A stretch of DNA of 64,000 nt from Tubulanus polymorphus (GCF_964204645.1 NC_134034.1:9419414-9483413); one strand, 5' to 3'. Shown: positions 25,801 to 36,832, counted from the stretch's first letter. Translations and numbers: made by a program. The notes: generated by a model from the letters alone, not told the origin.

Positions 25801-28800
25801 CATTGATAACGTATATTCCTACATGTGCATGAATTATAGATTTCTCTGCTTGGCTTTTGACGTATGATATCTGGTTGTGTGTTTGATTGGGCCGAGAATA
25901 ATTCAACCAAATTTCAACTTCCATATTACGGTGAAAATTAAAATATGGCTTTTTTTCTGAGAATTCTATGAAGATTCTAGTTTTTTTTTCGAGAAGTCTT
26001 TTAGCCTGGTTAATCAAGATGCTGGATTATATTTTTGGATCCATCTTTAGGTAGAATGATAGCCGCACAATCGCGTGCAGACGACAATTAGGTCCGGTCA
26101 GAAATACTTGTGTGAATGCGACTAATGTTGAGATATGGATTACTCATTCATCCAATTAATTTCACTTATTTTAAAATCATCCGCAAATTAAGGCGTGTTT
26201 GTTAATTTCGTAACTAGCGCGATGACAGTGTGGTTTTGTTTTTCGATTATAGGTGGAGTTATCGGCGCAGGGTGCGAGTAAATCGGCTGAGAATCTATTA
26301 TCACCCCCAGCCGACGATACGCCCTCTAGTGGCAGTACTAGTAGTAGCAAAATAAAGCGTAGTTCTAGTAAAAAAGGTAAGTATTACGTTGATGTTCGAG
26401 AATTTGAATTTTATAAATGCTTTTAATTTAACAAGTTTTACAACAAATTCATTAAAATCTGAACAAATTATTATCAAAAGATTTACAAAATACTGAGTCC
26501 ATTTTTCGCAATAAATTAAATTTAAGCACAAATTTACAACAAATTGGTTTCATTGCAACAAACTTAGTCTGGTTTTAATGACAAATTTTGGCCGCATGAA
26601 CAAAATATTTACCTGGTATCCATATTTAGCGACAGATTTGTTCCAAAATAGCGACAAATTGATTCTAATTTAGCATCAAATTTATAAGAAATAAATTAAC
26701 AAATTTATCCAAAATTATCAACAAATTGATTCAAAATTATTAACAAATCAATTTGTTGAATAACAAATTAAGTCTGATTAGATGTGGAATATTACGGCCT
26801 GATACGAATTGTATGTTTATTTTTCCGATCAGGTGCTAAAGGCTCGACCGATGAATCACCGGTAAACAAGACTAAAATTCGCGAGCGTCTGTTGAATTTT
26901 TTCACGCGACGCCCGACGGCCGAGGTGCTACGGGCGCAAGGTATTCTGAAATCAGCCGTGTTTGGCTCGCACATCAACGAGGTGTGCAACCACGAGTCGA
27001 CGACCGTTCCACGTTTTATACACGCCTGTATCACCGCTATAGAAACCAAAGGTACGTTCTGGTTCGGTTGTTAATGGGTTAAAGACCTTAGCCAGGAAAG
27101 GCGATAACTTAAGAATTAGTCGAGGGTCATGATATCCGCTATAAAGTGATGAGTAAAACTCCCGCGATAAATGAATTTATGTCAAAAGTTTATTTAGAAA
27201 ATTAGAAATATTTCGGTGGTAGTTACCAAGGCCTTTTAGGCTGAAGAAGCGTGGCCACCTGAAATATTTCTAATTTTTTGAAAATAACATTTTAGATGGA
27301 TTCATTGGTTGTGTGATTTTTACTCGCAATAACTTAAGTTACACAGTTCGTCTAGGTTACTCGAACTTTCATCAATATAAGCAAGCTCGCTATCATTTAG
27401 TCAATTACTTGGTAGCTTTTTCGTAAGATAAGAAAGAAATCTGTTCTTGCATAAATCGATAAGCTGATTGGCTATAGCTGTGAACTGCCAAATTGAAGAT
27501 ATTGATATCTTTATTTTGTAGGTCTTTCAGTAGATGGTATTTATCGACTTAGCGGAAATTTAGCTCAAGTTCAGAAAGTTCGCTTCCTAGTCGATTCAGG
27601 TAAAGTTCACATTCTAGTCGATTTGGGATAAAGTTCACTTCCTAGTCAATCCTGTAAAGTTCACATTCTAGTCGGTTCAGGTAAAGTTCATCTTCTAGTC
27701 GGTTCAGGTAAAGTTCACATTCTTGTCGGTTCAGGTAAAGTTCACATTCTAGTCGATTCGGGATAAAGTTCACTTCTTAGTCAATCCTGTTAAGTTCACA
27801 TTCTAGTCAATTCAGGTAAAGTTCTTTAGTTTTCTTAGTCCATTCCGGTAAAGTCTGCTGCTATGTTTTTTACCGACCGATCACACGTGTACAAAAATGT
27901 CCGATAATCGACATTTGTATTCATTTTTCTTTATCTTGAATTCTACATTTCAGAAAATGATTATGATTTATGCGAGGCTCAGTGGGACGTGCACGTTTTA
28001 ACCGGGGCGTTGAAGTTATTTTTTCGCGAGTTGAAAGAGCCGATAATTCCGTACGATTTCTACGACAAATTCCGAGTTGCTATGAGTACGTATTCATCCC
28101 CCCAGTGGAAAAAAAAAGAAATTTTCGATTTTGAAGAAAATCTTGACGAAATCCGAATAATTTTTGATCGCGGGGTCAAGGGTCCCTACGACTTCTTTAT
28201 TCCTTAGATCTAAAGGGAAAAAATGCTTTGATTGGTTCTAAACAGAAAATGCTTTGAAAGGTACTTGAAACTCCTTTAATTTGGGCAAAAACACCAAAAA
28301 TTCCTTCAATTTTGAGAAATGGCAATTAAGAATATTTGTAGTTGTGCAGAAAATTATGCCTAAAATGGTACAGTCGGGACCAGGGTTGTTTTTACCCAAT
28401 TAGGCAGTGTCTGAGTAGGAAACTGAGTTTAGGTAATGTAGAGGATAAGAATTAGCTTACAAAACAACCAAATTAACGGTTCACCGAGATAAACAGTACC
28501 GATTTAAGGAGAAGTCTACTGTAATTGGGATATGAAAGTGATGCAGGAACTTTGAAATTTTCGACTTTTAAAACTCCTTAAAAAATCCTGGAGGAATGAC
28601 CGATTTGTAGGCGCCCTGAAAGTTTTGAGAGAGAAGTGAAAATTCCTGAGTTCATTAATCTGTCCCCTAAAAATGTATTATTCATCAAAAGATATTCCGT
28701 TGAGTACAATATATTTATAATTCAGGGATTATTAACTTGTTTCATTCATTGTATTGTGTTTGTGATTTTTTAGCTGTGATGGAAAGGCACAAGAAGCTTC

Positions 28801-29509
28801 AGATCGTGAAAGATTTAGTGCGAGTTTTGCCGAAAAATAATTACGACACTTTAAACGTTCTGTTCACTCATCTAAGGAAGTAAGTCGCCCGAAAATTACT
28901 TTTTCTGGGGTCGCTCTAGAAGGGTCTATTGGACTGCTAGGGGATTATAAAGGAGTAACGTAGGCTCAATTCACTTTGTTGTTGGATGGTATCATAGGGT
29001 AATTCTATGATGGTAGCTATCTTTTATAGATCAATTCACATGTCTCGGGGGGAGGGGGGAAGATTAATCTTCCTTGATGGATTTGATGAGGCCATAAGGG
29101 GTTTTATCGGGATAAACATATTTATTAGATCACTTCCCTTCATAGGGGAATAGCAGTAACCATACCATGTTTGTTGGTGAATCTGATGATGTCATAGGGG
29201 CATTTATAGAACAGACATCTCTAGATGTACCAATAGATAAACAATATGATGTTGTAGGGGGATTTATGAGGCAAACATCTTTTCTAGATGTACCAATTGA
29301 TCAATAATGTGAATTTATGTATTTTCAGGGTAACGTCATTCAGTAAGGAGAATCGAATGGAGCCGCAGAATATCGCAATTGTGTTCGGCCCAACGTTACT
29401 CTGGCAGAAAGACGAAGAATTCAATCAATCGATGCATATACGCTCTGTATTTCAAAACACTATCGTTGAATTCCTACTTCTCGAATACGAGAATATATTC
29501 ATCGTGTAG
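10841..29509 (+). CDS. Rho GTPase-activating protein, SH3-WW-PH-RhoGAP (ARHGAP12/27-like)
   Basis: Coding exons: 10841-11608, 12235-12261, 15166-15468, 16247-16486, 16852-16932, 17404-17613, 19478-19582, 19687-19755, 19991-20052, 20191-20269, 20605-20709, 21048-21143, 22640-22687, 23613-23639, 26253-26376, 26833-27051, 27522-27599, 27954-28085, 28774-28879 and 29329-29509. Phases agree throughout and give 1019 residues, somewhat longer than human ARHGAP12 or ARHGAP27 (about 850-890). Order: SH3 (about 10-73, ALFDYTY, WWQV, VPKNYV), a PPALPPK proline motif, WW (about 299-330, AWGMYID to SSWKPPR), a second degenerate WW running into a third (YYYKENGG to VWQLPE), PH (about 600-715), and RhoGAP (about 823-1008) with the arginine finger in GIYRLSGN at about residue 863. 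This family speeds GTP hydrolysis by Rac/Cdc42-type GTPases at membranes and junctions. ARHGAP12 and ARHGAP27 orthology were not separated, so no symbol is given. Confidence 0.93.
11651..11983. repeat. 37-bp minisatellite, nine copies
   Basis: The unit begins CAGATTAAACGGGGACCCAG and continues TTGTRCAGTCATCCTAT. Copies start at 11651, 11688, 11725 and every 37 bp to 11947, with few differences. The array lies in the first coding intron of the RhoGAP gene. The unit contains the ACCCAGTTNNACAGT motif that is scattered through introns of this window. Confidence 0.92.
12262..15165. other. RhoGAP intron with degraded repeats
   Basis: No exon is seen. About 12.38-12.48 kb holds a GGAACCTAGTTACAACAAACTTCAGGG sequence split over short matches to 30.5 kb, which resembles Tc1/pogo-type ends. 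About 12.94-13.20 kb has scattered CCCTGAAAATGGTTT units related to the 41-bp array at 44 kb. About 14.58-14.80 kb repeats a segment (CAATGTGAATATTCTTCAGA) found again at 30.0 kb. The small frame at 14577-14795 is inside that repeat and is not a gene. Confidence 0.5.
17745..18003. mobile_element. GTGGCCAC-ended inverted-repeat element
   Basis: The left edge reads AGGTGGCCACTCACC and the right edge reads GTGGCCACCCTGTT, an inverse pair. The interior has fragments such as CAGGGAAATCTCAGGGG. Related sequence with the same ends is at 25.14-25.67 kb, and fragments occur at about 15.5, 22.9, 48.9 and 59.9 kb. It lies in a RhoGAP intron. Confidence 0.5.
18055..18130 (+). repeat. tRNA-like (A-box) fragment
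   Basis: TAGCTCAGTTTATGGTAAGA and GCGCTG look like the D-arm and A box of a tRNA, but the T-arm region is poor. It is more likely a tRNA-derived SINE remnant than a tRNA gene. It lies in a RhoGAP intron. Confidence 0.3.
18577..18870. mobile_element. TTAA-flanked MITE, family 1
   Basis: It starts TTAGCCCTTTCAGTGC (TTAG in place of TTAA) and ends GCACTGAAAGGGTAA. The interior shows CACCNCANTGYGGTGTA palindromes and the GACAGGTGCTGCCAT segment of the family. It lies in a RhoGAP intron. Confidence 0.75.
19060..19395. repeat. duplicated GCCACTATGAGTTAT units and remnant of TTAA MITE family 2
   Basis: A roughly 46-bp unit with GCCACTATGAGTTATCTCAT is repeated two to three times at about 19077-19170. 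From about 19190 to 19395 the sequence resembles the family-2 element at 31651-31905, including GATTAGCTGGCAATGTGAAC and a degraded end, CAGTGAACATGCTAA. Confidence 0.4.
21261..21535. repeat. 37-bp tandem array (GAGAGTTAACTCATCGAAAA)
   Basis: About seven to eight units of 37 bp carry GAGAGTTAACTCATCGAAAA followed by TGAACTAATTTCAACTC. They lie in the intron after the last PH-domain exon. Flanking sequence on both sides has the GGATCCAGTTCNACAGTT motif. The period equals that of the unrelated 11.65-kb array. Confidence 0.88.
22448..22505 (+). repeat. tRNA B-box-like SINE core (single copy)
   Basis: GAGTCTCGATGCCATCATG, then TTCGAATCCCTGCCGGGGAGG. TTCGAATCC matches the pol III B box. The same core, with small changes, is the heart of the 77-bp satellite that begins 1.4 kb downstream, and a further copy is at about 16.04 kb. 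Confidence 0.45.
23868..24898. repeat. 77-bp satellite with B-box-like motif, 13 full copies
   Basis: Units start with GAGTCTCAYGATGTCATCAG at 23868, 23945, 24022 and every 77 bp to 24792, with a partial unit ending at about 24898. Each unit has GGTTCAAATCCCTGTGAGGG, matching the tRNA T-arm/B-box consensus. Units differ by scattered point changes only. The array lies in the RhoGAP intron after the 23613-23639 microexon. The same unit occurs in reverse in a COASY intron. Confidence 0.93.
25139..25672. mobile_element. GTGGCCAC-ended element containing a nested MITE
   Basis: The left edge is GAGTGGCCACTAACCTGG and the right edge is AGTGGCCACCCTG. The inner flanks share AATCAGGGAAA and GTCTGGGAA on both sides of the nested family-1 MITE at 25233-25529. 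Confidence 0.6.
25233..25529. mobile_element. TTAA-flanked MITE, family 1, nested
   Basis: It begins TTAACCCTTTCCGTGC and ends GCACTGATAGGGTTAA. It is about 297 bp, with the palindromic CACCGCACTGCGGTG-type core repeated near the right end. It sits inside the GTGGCCAC-ended element, so it is the younger insertion. Confidence 0.8.
26390..26775. repeat. AT-rich intron segment with reiterated ACAAATT
   Basis: AACAAATT and its variants recur about fifteen times in both orientations between two RhoGAP exons. No exon is seen. It is probably a decayed short tandem repeat. Confidence 0.5.
27573..27855 (+). repeat. 27-bp array derived from an exon end and its 5' splice site
   Basis: The end of the RhoGAP exon (TTCCTAGTCGATTCAG, joined to GTAAAG) is repeated through the first 250 bp of the intron with a 27-bp unit. 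Exact TCAG-GTAAAG donors occur with the GT at 27600 (the used site), 27681, 27708, 27735 and 27816. All are spaced by multiples of 27, so all would hold the same phase. A TAA at 27629-27631 stops the frame in the first repeat. Confidence 0.85.
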
Positions 29510-29679
29510 CCGGCGCTGTCCGTCTCTGTCCGACGCGCGGTGGTGTGTGTCCGTCTGCTGTCTGCGTGCGTTCATTCGTAATCCGACTACGAAAATTATC
29601 GAAATAACCGTCAAAAATTTTTCAGCGTAAATAATAACTTGAATACCAAATATTTCTATGTGACCTGTTCACAGAGAAG

Positions 29680-29900
29680 TTCATCCCAGTTCCACAGTTG
29701 TCTCTGGATCCAGTTCAAACAGTTGTTTGGGTTTAATTTGTCTCTGGATCCATGATTCTGAACCCTGTTCCACAGTTGTTTGGGTTTAATTTGACTCTGA
29801 ACCAGTTCCACAGTTGTGAGGGTTTAATTTGTCTCTGGATCCAGTTCAAACAGTTGTGTGGGTTTAATTTGACTCTGAACCCAGGATTCTGAACCTAGTT
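29680..29900. repeat. short array of GGATCCAGTTCNACAGTTGT units
   Basis: Four to five units of about 45-60 bp carry TCTGGATCCAGTTC, ACAGTTGT and GGGTTTAATTTG. It is the densest local cluster of a motif scattered through this window. Confidence 0.65.
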
Positions 29901-30522
29901 CCTTACGTCCAAGTCAAAATTGATCCTCAAAGATAAAGACCATCTTTTTGATTGTATGAGGCCATACTATTTATGTTTGAAAGTCATCACTCTTCAGTCA
30001 CAGTTTGTATCAATGTGAATATTCTTCAGACCGAGTTCATCGTAGATGATTAAAATCAGTTGTGGGTCAACAGAAAGGTTATGCAGTATCATCGGTTCAG
30101 TTGTCAGTTCAAAATCAATCATAGCACGAAAAACATTTCGAAAACATTTTGGTTTTTACCCATGTTGTAGTCCACCTGTGGGACGGGAGTCATGAGTCAG
30201 GGCAGTCAAAAAACTGTGGAACTGGTCGGAGGTTCTTAGTATAAACCAAGTCGACCGCAATATGTCATAGTAATATATTTCAAAATAAGAAATAATCGAA
30301 TAACTACTGACGACAGTTTAAAGGTAGCAATATTATGTATTTGTAAACGATGTTTACATCGTCTGAGTGTGAATGTCAGTGTCTTTATCTAAAATACTCG
30401 TCGATCTTTTTTCTAATCTGCTGCAATAATGTGAAATAAGATAGAAATAAGAATTTTACGTACGGCGGATTTCGGGGACCAGAAAATCTGTACGTTACAA
30501 CCGATAGTTCGGTACATACACG

Positions 30523-30785
30523 GTTGGACCTCGTTAGGACAAACTTCAGGGCCCCAGAAAATTATAACCGTTACATGGTGCGTACTGGCGCTGAAAATCT
30601 GGGGAAAATGATGGAAATAAGTACCGGTAATAATGTTTTCGAGGCTAGTCATTATTATGTTACATGTATTTCGGTTGGTGGAGTTAAGTCTCAACTTCGA
30701 AAATCAACTGTAGGTTTCAGTCAAATTACAGCACTCATTAATAAACAGTCAGTAGTTAAAGCCGTTTGTTATAACGAGGTCTGCT
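30523..30785. mobile_element. short element with Tc1/pogo-like ends
   Basis: The left end, GACCTCGTTAGGACAAACTT, is roughly inverse to GCCGTTTGTTATAACGAGGT at the right. AACCTCGTTATAACGAA-type ends are common on pogo/Tigger-like elements. The frame at 30524-30847 runs across the whole element and is not a gene. Confidence 0.45.
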
Positions 30786-31650
30786 GCCTATTAATCTATT
30801 GTTCAATGAATGATAAAGTTTTTGCCAAGGCTGTGAAAAAGTTCTAGAGCAATAACCATCGATATTTATACAGTCCATATGCATGCGCGTACCTTTTCCA
30901 TGTTAGGTACGAAAAGAATATTTAGAATGAAATTTTCTGCGATAAGAAAATTTCGATTTTAATCTAAAGTTAGAAATACCACCAAAAAAAAAAACACTTC
31001 ATCCTGTTATCGTAAATCCAGTTCTGCTACGATTGCTACTACCGTACTTGTACGAGACATTTCGTAATTCTGCTTCTGCTATCATTATTGTCACTAGGGG
31101 ATATATGTAGGTCTCGCTACCATGTGCTTCGGAAATGAAGTTTTTATTAAACTTCATCTTCACTTGACTTTGCCATTTTTGTGGTCAAATCCGATAAATG
31201 ATTCGCGTGACAGACCTTCGAAGTTTGTAAATCTTCTGAAAATCTCCCCTGATAGTCACAAGCCTCTATAATATTCTCATTGAGTGTTTGATATTCGAAC
31301 TCGGGTAATCTGAATGGCACAATTGTGTCTGATTGGATGACGAAACAAATTTGCTCTCATTGGTCAATTCTGAACAATGGCTGGTGGTTATGTGATATCC
31401 GGTAGTTGTAGCAATTGAGACTTATCTATTCATTACAACATGGAATGAAAAACTGAATTGATTAGAGATTCGATGATTAGAGTGACTGACTGTACGACAG
31501 TGAACCCGTGTTACATGCCTTATGTACATAGTTGTATACTAGTATGAACTTATTTACGTTGTCAAGGAAACGGTTTTCGTAAAATTCCTCGAAACGTTCC
31601 GAACGAATGTTTTACATTGTGAGCTATGTTTTTCGTGTTGTTTACGGACA

Positions 31651-31905
31651 TTAAACACGTTCTCTGTCGGCTACAAATATATTCGTAGAGATTCTTTACA
31701 GTTAGATATTAGCAATCCGTCACGCAGGAATGACACAGTTCCTGATGATTGGCTGGCGATATGAACAAACTCTTACACACTGTATGCTCATTGGTCAATT
31801 TCGAATGAAGGTTGCCTGTAACAAATTTGGTGCCAACCTACAAGTATATTCGTAGCGGCAATAGGGGGCAGCACCGTATTATCAAGCCGACAGCGAACGT
31901 GTTAA
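31651..31905. mobile_element. TTAA-flanked MITE, family 2
   Basis: It begins TTAAACACGTTCTCTGTCGG and ends CCGACAGCGAACGTGTTAA, an inverse pair flanked by TTAA. A second TATATTCGTAG motif occurs inside near each end. The family shares ends with 46754-47146. Confidence 0.65.
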
Positions 31906-32047
31906 AGGCAAAACTGTGGGTTAAGTATTACGCGATATATATGTATACCCAGTCCTGGTCAACGGACCCTGCACCAACCCACCCAGCCTGGGCCCGGTTT
32001 ATACTGAGTCTGGCCCTTCTCTTATTGTATTATAAATCTATACATAC

Positions 32048-32076
32048 ATATTATATATATATATATATATATATAC
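32048..32076. repeat. (TA)n microsatellite
   Basis: An uninterrupted TA run of about 13 units. The IYIYIY frames on both strands are artefacts of this run. Confidence 0.95.
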
Positions 32077-32329
32077 AGAGATAAAGATGATTTGTAAATA
32101 GAAATTTAGTCATGATTTTGTAAATCAAGATTCCAGATTTCGTCGATGGATATAATAATTTATTTTTGCCGAAAAACGAAGAACGCGAGATTTGTTTAGA
32201 TTTAGTTAAAAGAACTATAGCTCCAATTTTAGATTGTTGCTGTAGTGTACAGCTGCATTGCGTAAGGGTTAGGTTCGCTTGGCTTGTCGTACACGTCCAG
32301 TAAAGAAAAGCTGCTTCCAAAAAAATGCC

Positions 32330-32530
32330 TACGATTCCACCCTAGTCTGTGGAATACTGCTTTGGTGGAATCATCCTCCATTTCCACATTAGTTGACACT
32401 AGTGGATCCTCTCTTGTCATATGTGGAACCCTCTATTGCCACCTTAGTGGATATCCTGCTGGACACCTGGTAGATCCTCACTTTCCGCAGGTGGAATCTT
32501 CGATTGCCACAGTAGTAGCAGTGGAGGTTT
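32330..32530. repeat. degenerate CACTAGTGGATCCTC repeats
   Basis: Imperfect 40-50-bp units combine TGGAAT, ATTGCCAC, CTAGTGG and ATCCTCACTT. The same family appears at 43.08-43.15 kb and 51.66-51.90 kb. Confidence 0.55.
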
Positions 32531-34097
32531 ACTATTTGATAATTATATTTGTGAGTTATTGAAAGCAGTCATTTCTATTCTGGACGGGATACTCTATACA
32601 TGTAGTTAGTTTTCCGATGTGGTTTCGTGCGAATTGAACAGAATTGTAAAAAGATAGAAGAAATGTATTTAATATTTCGCCAGTTGAACTGGTCGTCGGT
32701 CTGTAAACTAGAAACCGATCATACAAGATGAAAACGTGTGTCTCGGTGTTATAAAAAGAATAGCGATGGAAGCGTCCCTGGAACGAGAGACATGAAAAAA
32801 AAAATATTTTTCGTATTTATTCAGACATCAACTCCATCTCGAAATATAGACTGTCAAACCCGTGATATAAAAACTAAATGATATGAAACATCGAAAAAAC
32901 TCCTCATCAGTATTTCAGAGTTAATGTGCAAAACCAATCATTTATTCCAATAGTTTCTAAGTTTTCACTTATCTTCAGCATCAGAGATTTTAATTTCTCT
33001 TTTTTCTACTGAGAGATTATGAAGTTTAGTCGAAACGGAATGAATCTTATGGTTGCTTATAAAACTTATGGTTTTGGGTCATTAATTTGAGGAATTATGT
33101 CGAGATAGATATAAATTGGAAGAATATTCCGAGTCCCGGCGGCGCTTGTATTGAATGGTGGTGTTTTTTGTTGTTGTTTTTTTTATTAGAACGGTGCTGA
33201 ATCTGGTGCAAATATTTTAACATGACAACTTTTTCACTGAATGGTTAGAGCTCAGGGTCCAGTTCTCGCAGTCGTTGGGTTCATTTTCGACGTTACGCCG
33301 AACTGGATCCAACAGTAGCGCTAGGCTACTACGTTTATATATAATGTCTTGTAAACAGTTCCTGCTCACACTCACTTGTTATACCCGGTACATTATTCCT
33401 CTCGTGGACCAATCAACACTAATATGATGTATGTTTCATTCATTCCCTCAACGATTCCAATCGTCATTCGGAAAATACAAACATGAATGTTATAGACACG
33501 TTTTTATTTTGTATTTCTGTCAAATTCCGAGTGGCGGTAGACTCCGTTTTGCTCCGGTAATGCTGGGACCATAAATACTTGGAACCAATGAGACTGCTGT
33601 AAATATTATATATACTACTGTGCTCAGAATCAGGGAACTCGGTAGCGTTTGGACTGGTGTAAATATCTCACTGAGTTGAGTTTGAGAATCGGAGAACTCA
33701 AAAATCATTCCAAGAAAATGTTCGAGTTAGTGCACAGGTTAGGGTCGAGCCCGCATGCATGCCCACAGTAAGACAGGGTCTACCGTTTAAACTTAAGTTC
33801 ATTATTTTCCAATGACGATTTTGTGATAAGATTAAAAGATTTATAAGCGAAAAAATTAGTAATGGGATTTGAAAAAAAATTAAGATTAATCAATTAAGTA
33901 TTGTTTTATTCTGGTTGTAAATCTTAGGTTTCAGAATTGGTGGCCATTTCAAGTTCGCTCGTTCTAATTAATGCATGTACATACAACCCCTCGATTAAAC
34001 TAATTGATTCTGCAGTTTGCTGGGTTAACTGATTGCTGAAACTGCGAATACTTTTAGTCCAATTATTGAGCAGCAAATCGATCGGTCATTGGTGGCA

Positions 34098-34346
34098 GGG
34101 TCGGATCCGGGGATGTTCTGTTGGTCGTCGCCCAGAAAATCTTTAGAATTGGTCAAATTGTCACGCATTCTGGGCGTTTTTTGGCACTGCTAATAAATTA
34201 TGTTGTATCTTGTATCTAATCGTAGCATGTTCTTACAAATGTAAGCGTTGAAAAACTGATGAAAAACTGATTTTTAGATTGAATACGAAGGGAATTTTAC
34301 GAACGATGGGGGGGGTGTCCAATGCACACCTTGGATCCGCGCCTGA
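34098..34346. mobile_element. hAT-like short element
   Basis: The left end, CAGGGTCGGATCCGGGGAT, is inverse to ACCTTGGATCCGCGCCTG at the right. CAGGGGCGGATC-type ends are frequent on hAT-related non-autonomous elements. The 8-bp target duplication is not clear. Confidence 0.45.
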
Positions 34347-34857
34347 ATTCCGTACTCAACGTTGAACAATAAAGAATTTTCTTAATTGAATCGGCTGCTC
34401 TCCGACGTCACGTGATGTGATATATTCAATATGGCCGCCATTGTAACTGTGTCATGCCGTTCAACGAATAATCTAGAAGATATATATACGATGTAGTTTA
34501 CATGAATATTGATACCCGTGTTTGGGGGGTTGATAGAAAAACGTGACGCGTTTCCTAGTACATCGTGTATACATATGCAACAAGTCTATTCGTGCTCAAT
34601 TCGTGTGTGACAAATCTCTAAAATAAAACGAATAAATAAATGAGAATGATAAATTTCTTACAGATATTTAAAACGGAAAATTGTTGTTTTCATCCATATG
34701 TTGTGGTAGTTTCTCGATTTCATTTGTGTGAACTTCGGATCTGGATCGGACGACTTGCAGATTATAACGAGTGGATTTCTTTCGATGAGTTTCACAAAAT
34801 CGGATTTTGGATACAACTGCCACAGTTCCCGCCTTAATCGGCAGCGTTGGAACTAAA

Positions 34858-35205
34858 CATATTTCACCGAGGTCAGAATCAGGGAACTCGGTAGCGTGTT
34901 GGGACTGCTGTAAATATTTCATCGAGTTGAGAATCAGGGAACTCGGTAGAGTTGAGACTGCTGTAAATATTTCACCGAGTTGAGAATCAGGGAACTCGGT
35001 TAGTGTGTTGTGACTGCTGTAAATATTTCACTGAGTTGAGAGTCAGGGAACTCGTAGCGTTCAGACTGCTGCACATATTTCACCGAGTTGAGAATCAGGG
35101 AACTCGGTAGCGTGTTGAGACTGCTGTAAATATTTCAGTTGAGTTGAGAATCAGGGAACTCGGTAGCGTGTTGAGACTGACTGTATTGCTGTACTTCGCT
35201 GAGAT
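34858..35205. repeat. ~57-bp tandem repeats (GAATCAGGGAACTCGGTAGC)
   Basis: About six units carry GAGAATCAGGGAACTCGGTA, GTGTTGAGACTGCTG and TAAATATTTCACCGAGTT. A single related unit lies at 33.63-33.71 kb and the reverse-strand form at 5.3-6.5 kb. Confidence 0.8.
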
Positions 35206-35481
35206 GGGAATCATAGCAAATTGATAAGGTCGGAACTGTGCCGAGTCTTCTGTTGAGTTTTGGGCCCGTTCTGGTTGGATGGAAGATGAAACCGAAACTG
35301 GCTTTGACTTAATAAAAACTAAATTTCACCGACAAGTCTATCGGTACTATAGATTTCCGGTTCAAGTGCCTGTTCTATTCCAGCTATTATGCGGGTCTGA
35401 CTATTTCGCAGGGCTCAGGATGACCTGAATATCAAACTTAGAAAATTCCTCCCAAACCGATTTGAACCAATGAAGGATTAC

Positions 35482-35556
35482 AATTGGGATTCGACCTCAA
35501 AAACAACGGAGAGTGCGGGCATCATAACGCTCTACAAACTGAGCCACGAAGCCGAA
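35482..35556 (-). repeat. tRNA-like sequence, probably SINE-derived
   Basis: On the minus strand, TGGCTCAGTTTGTAGAGC fits the A box and GAGGTCGAATCCC fits the B box, about 35 nt apart. The acceptor and anticodon stems do not fold cleanly, so a pseudo-tRNA or SINE head is more likely than a functional tRNA. Confidence 0.45.
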
Positions 35557-36824
35557 CTGCTGGAATCGCTTCTGTTAATCTACTTATAGCCTTACCTTAA
35601 CCTACCCTATTATAATGCCTAAACTAACCCTAACCCGTTCATATTCTGCGTGTCTCTAAACACGAGCACGCCATATTTCATCATTCATCACCAAACAATC
35701 CTCGGCCTTCAAGGCGCCTGGTGCCTGGAGTTAACAACAAACCAATCGGTTCAATATGTTCCGCCATTGTTGCCATATCGATTTCCGGAAAGCGAAGATG
35801 AACTAGGGCCCGGGGAGAGCAGATCAGCAGGTTTCGTTGACGCGCCAGTTAAAAGATTAATTGCCATCAAAAGGTGATGATTTCAGCCGTGGCAAAATTA
35901 ATGTCTGTTTTTGCGATAAATAGAACTGCCTGACGTGGCCCAACTTATGGAAATTATGTCATAAAAAAGTCGGCCATCTTTCTAAATACGACCGGCCACA
36001 TTTTTTTTCAAAATCTATTTTCTTGGTCAGACGTTTCTGTGGTGCAAATCTGAATTCGGACATCGGTAAACTGTCAGAACAGAAATTAGAATTTACAAAT
36101 TGCTTGTGAACTAGAAAGGATAATTCAAAATCAAAACATTTTATACAGGTTTGTATTTTGAGCGATACACACGTATCTAGCAACGATGCATATATTTTCC
36201 ATCACACAACGTCACCGGTATAAAAAGCTTTAAGATGATTTTTGGAAAAATTGTCATTTTCTATTCTTATGAGACAATCTTTATACAAAGGACAAAATAA
36301 TTTCGTTGTTTTAAGAACATATTAGAAGCGTGATTGGGTTCGTTTAACGAAATATTCTAACGCAACAAAACCCCGTGAATGATACAGCAGAAATAAGAGT
36401 GTTATGAGAGCAGAGAAGAAGTGATACGTAATTTAGAGAGAGGAGAACATATTCAGTATTCGGGACAATCTCACAATCAACGATAAACTCTTTAAGAAAA
36501 TATTGTGTTAGAGACCACAGGCATTTATTCAAGATATCAGTTATATCAGCATGCATATCTTACTTGAATATTGCGCAAGAAAACTCTACCCTATTTTCGA
36601 TACAAAAAGTGCAGAAAGTTGAAAAAATAATAATGTCTCTTGATCGATGTCTTTTCGCGATACAATTTTCTTTTGTCGAATTTGACAAGAAAAAGCGATG
36701 TCGGTCCACGTGGCACCAGATATTACATCTGTACGATATGACCGATCGATTTTTTCATTGGTAATTGAAACTAATTGATAGATTACCCGTCAAACGAACA
36801 TCTAATTAATCAAATGTCGACATC

Positions 36825-36832
36825 TATAAAAG
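36825..36832 (+). promoter_or_regulatory. TATA box of the galaxin-like gene
   Basis: TATAAAAG lies 68 nt before the ATG at 36893. That leaves room for a start site around 36855 and a leader of about 35-40 nt. TATA promoters often go with strongly tissue-regulated genes. Confidence 0.65.

Larger units (their letters stand above)
25040..25815. repeat. ACATGTACAT array interrupted by nested elements
   Basis: ACATGTACAT palindromes recur at 25050-25135 and again at 25675-25812, separated by ATTGATA or TTATAT spacers. The two halves look like one array split by the GTGGCCAC-ended insertion at about 25139-25672. Confidence 0.7.
29510..36820. other. gene-free intergenic region of repeats
   Basis: No convincing gene lies between the RhoGAP stop and the galaxin-like promoter. 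The first part must hold the RhoGAP 3' UTR, but no single polyadenylation site could be chosen. The rest consists of dispersed repeats and inverted-repeat elements entered separately, plus an AT-rich tail (35.9-36.8 kb) where I see nothing specific. Short frames here lack codon bias, splice support or recognisable domains. Confidence 0.5.

Noticed and set aside
35650-35877. 75-codon plus frame in the intergenic region
   Set aside because: No domain, splice support, promoter or repeat-independent signal; length is within chance.
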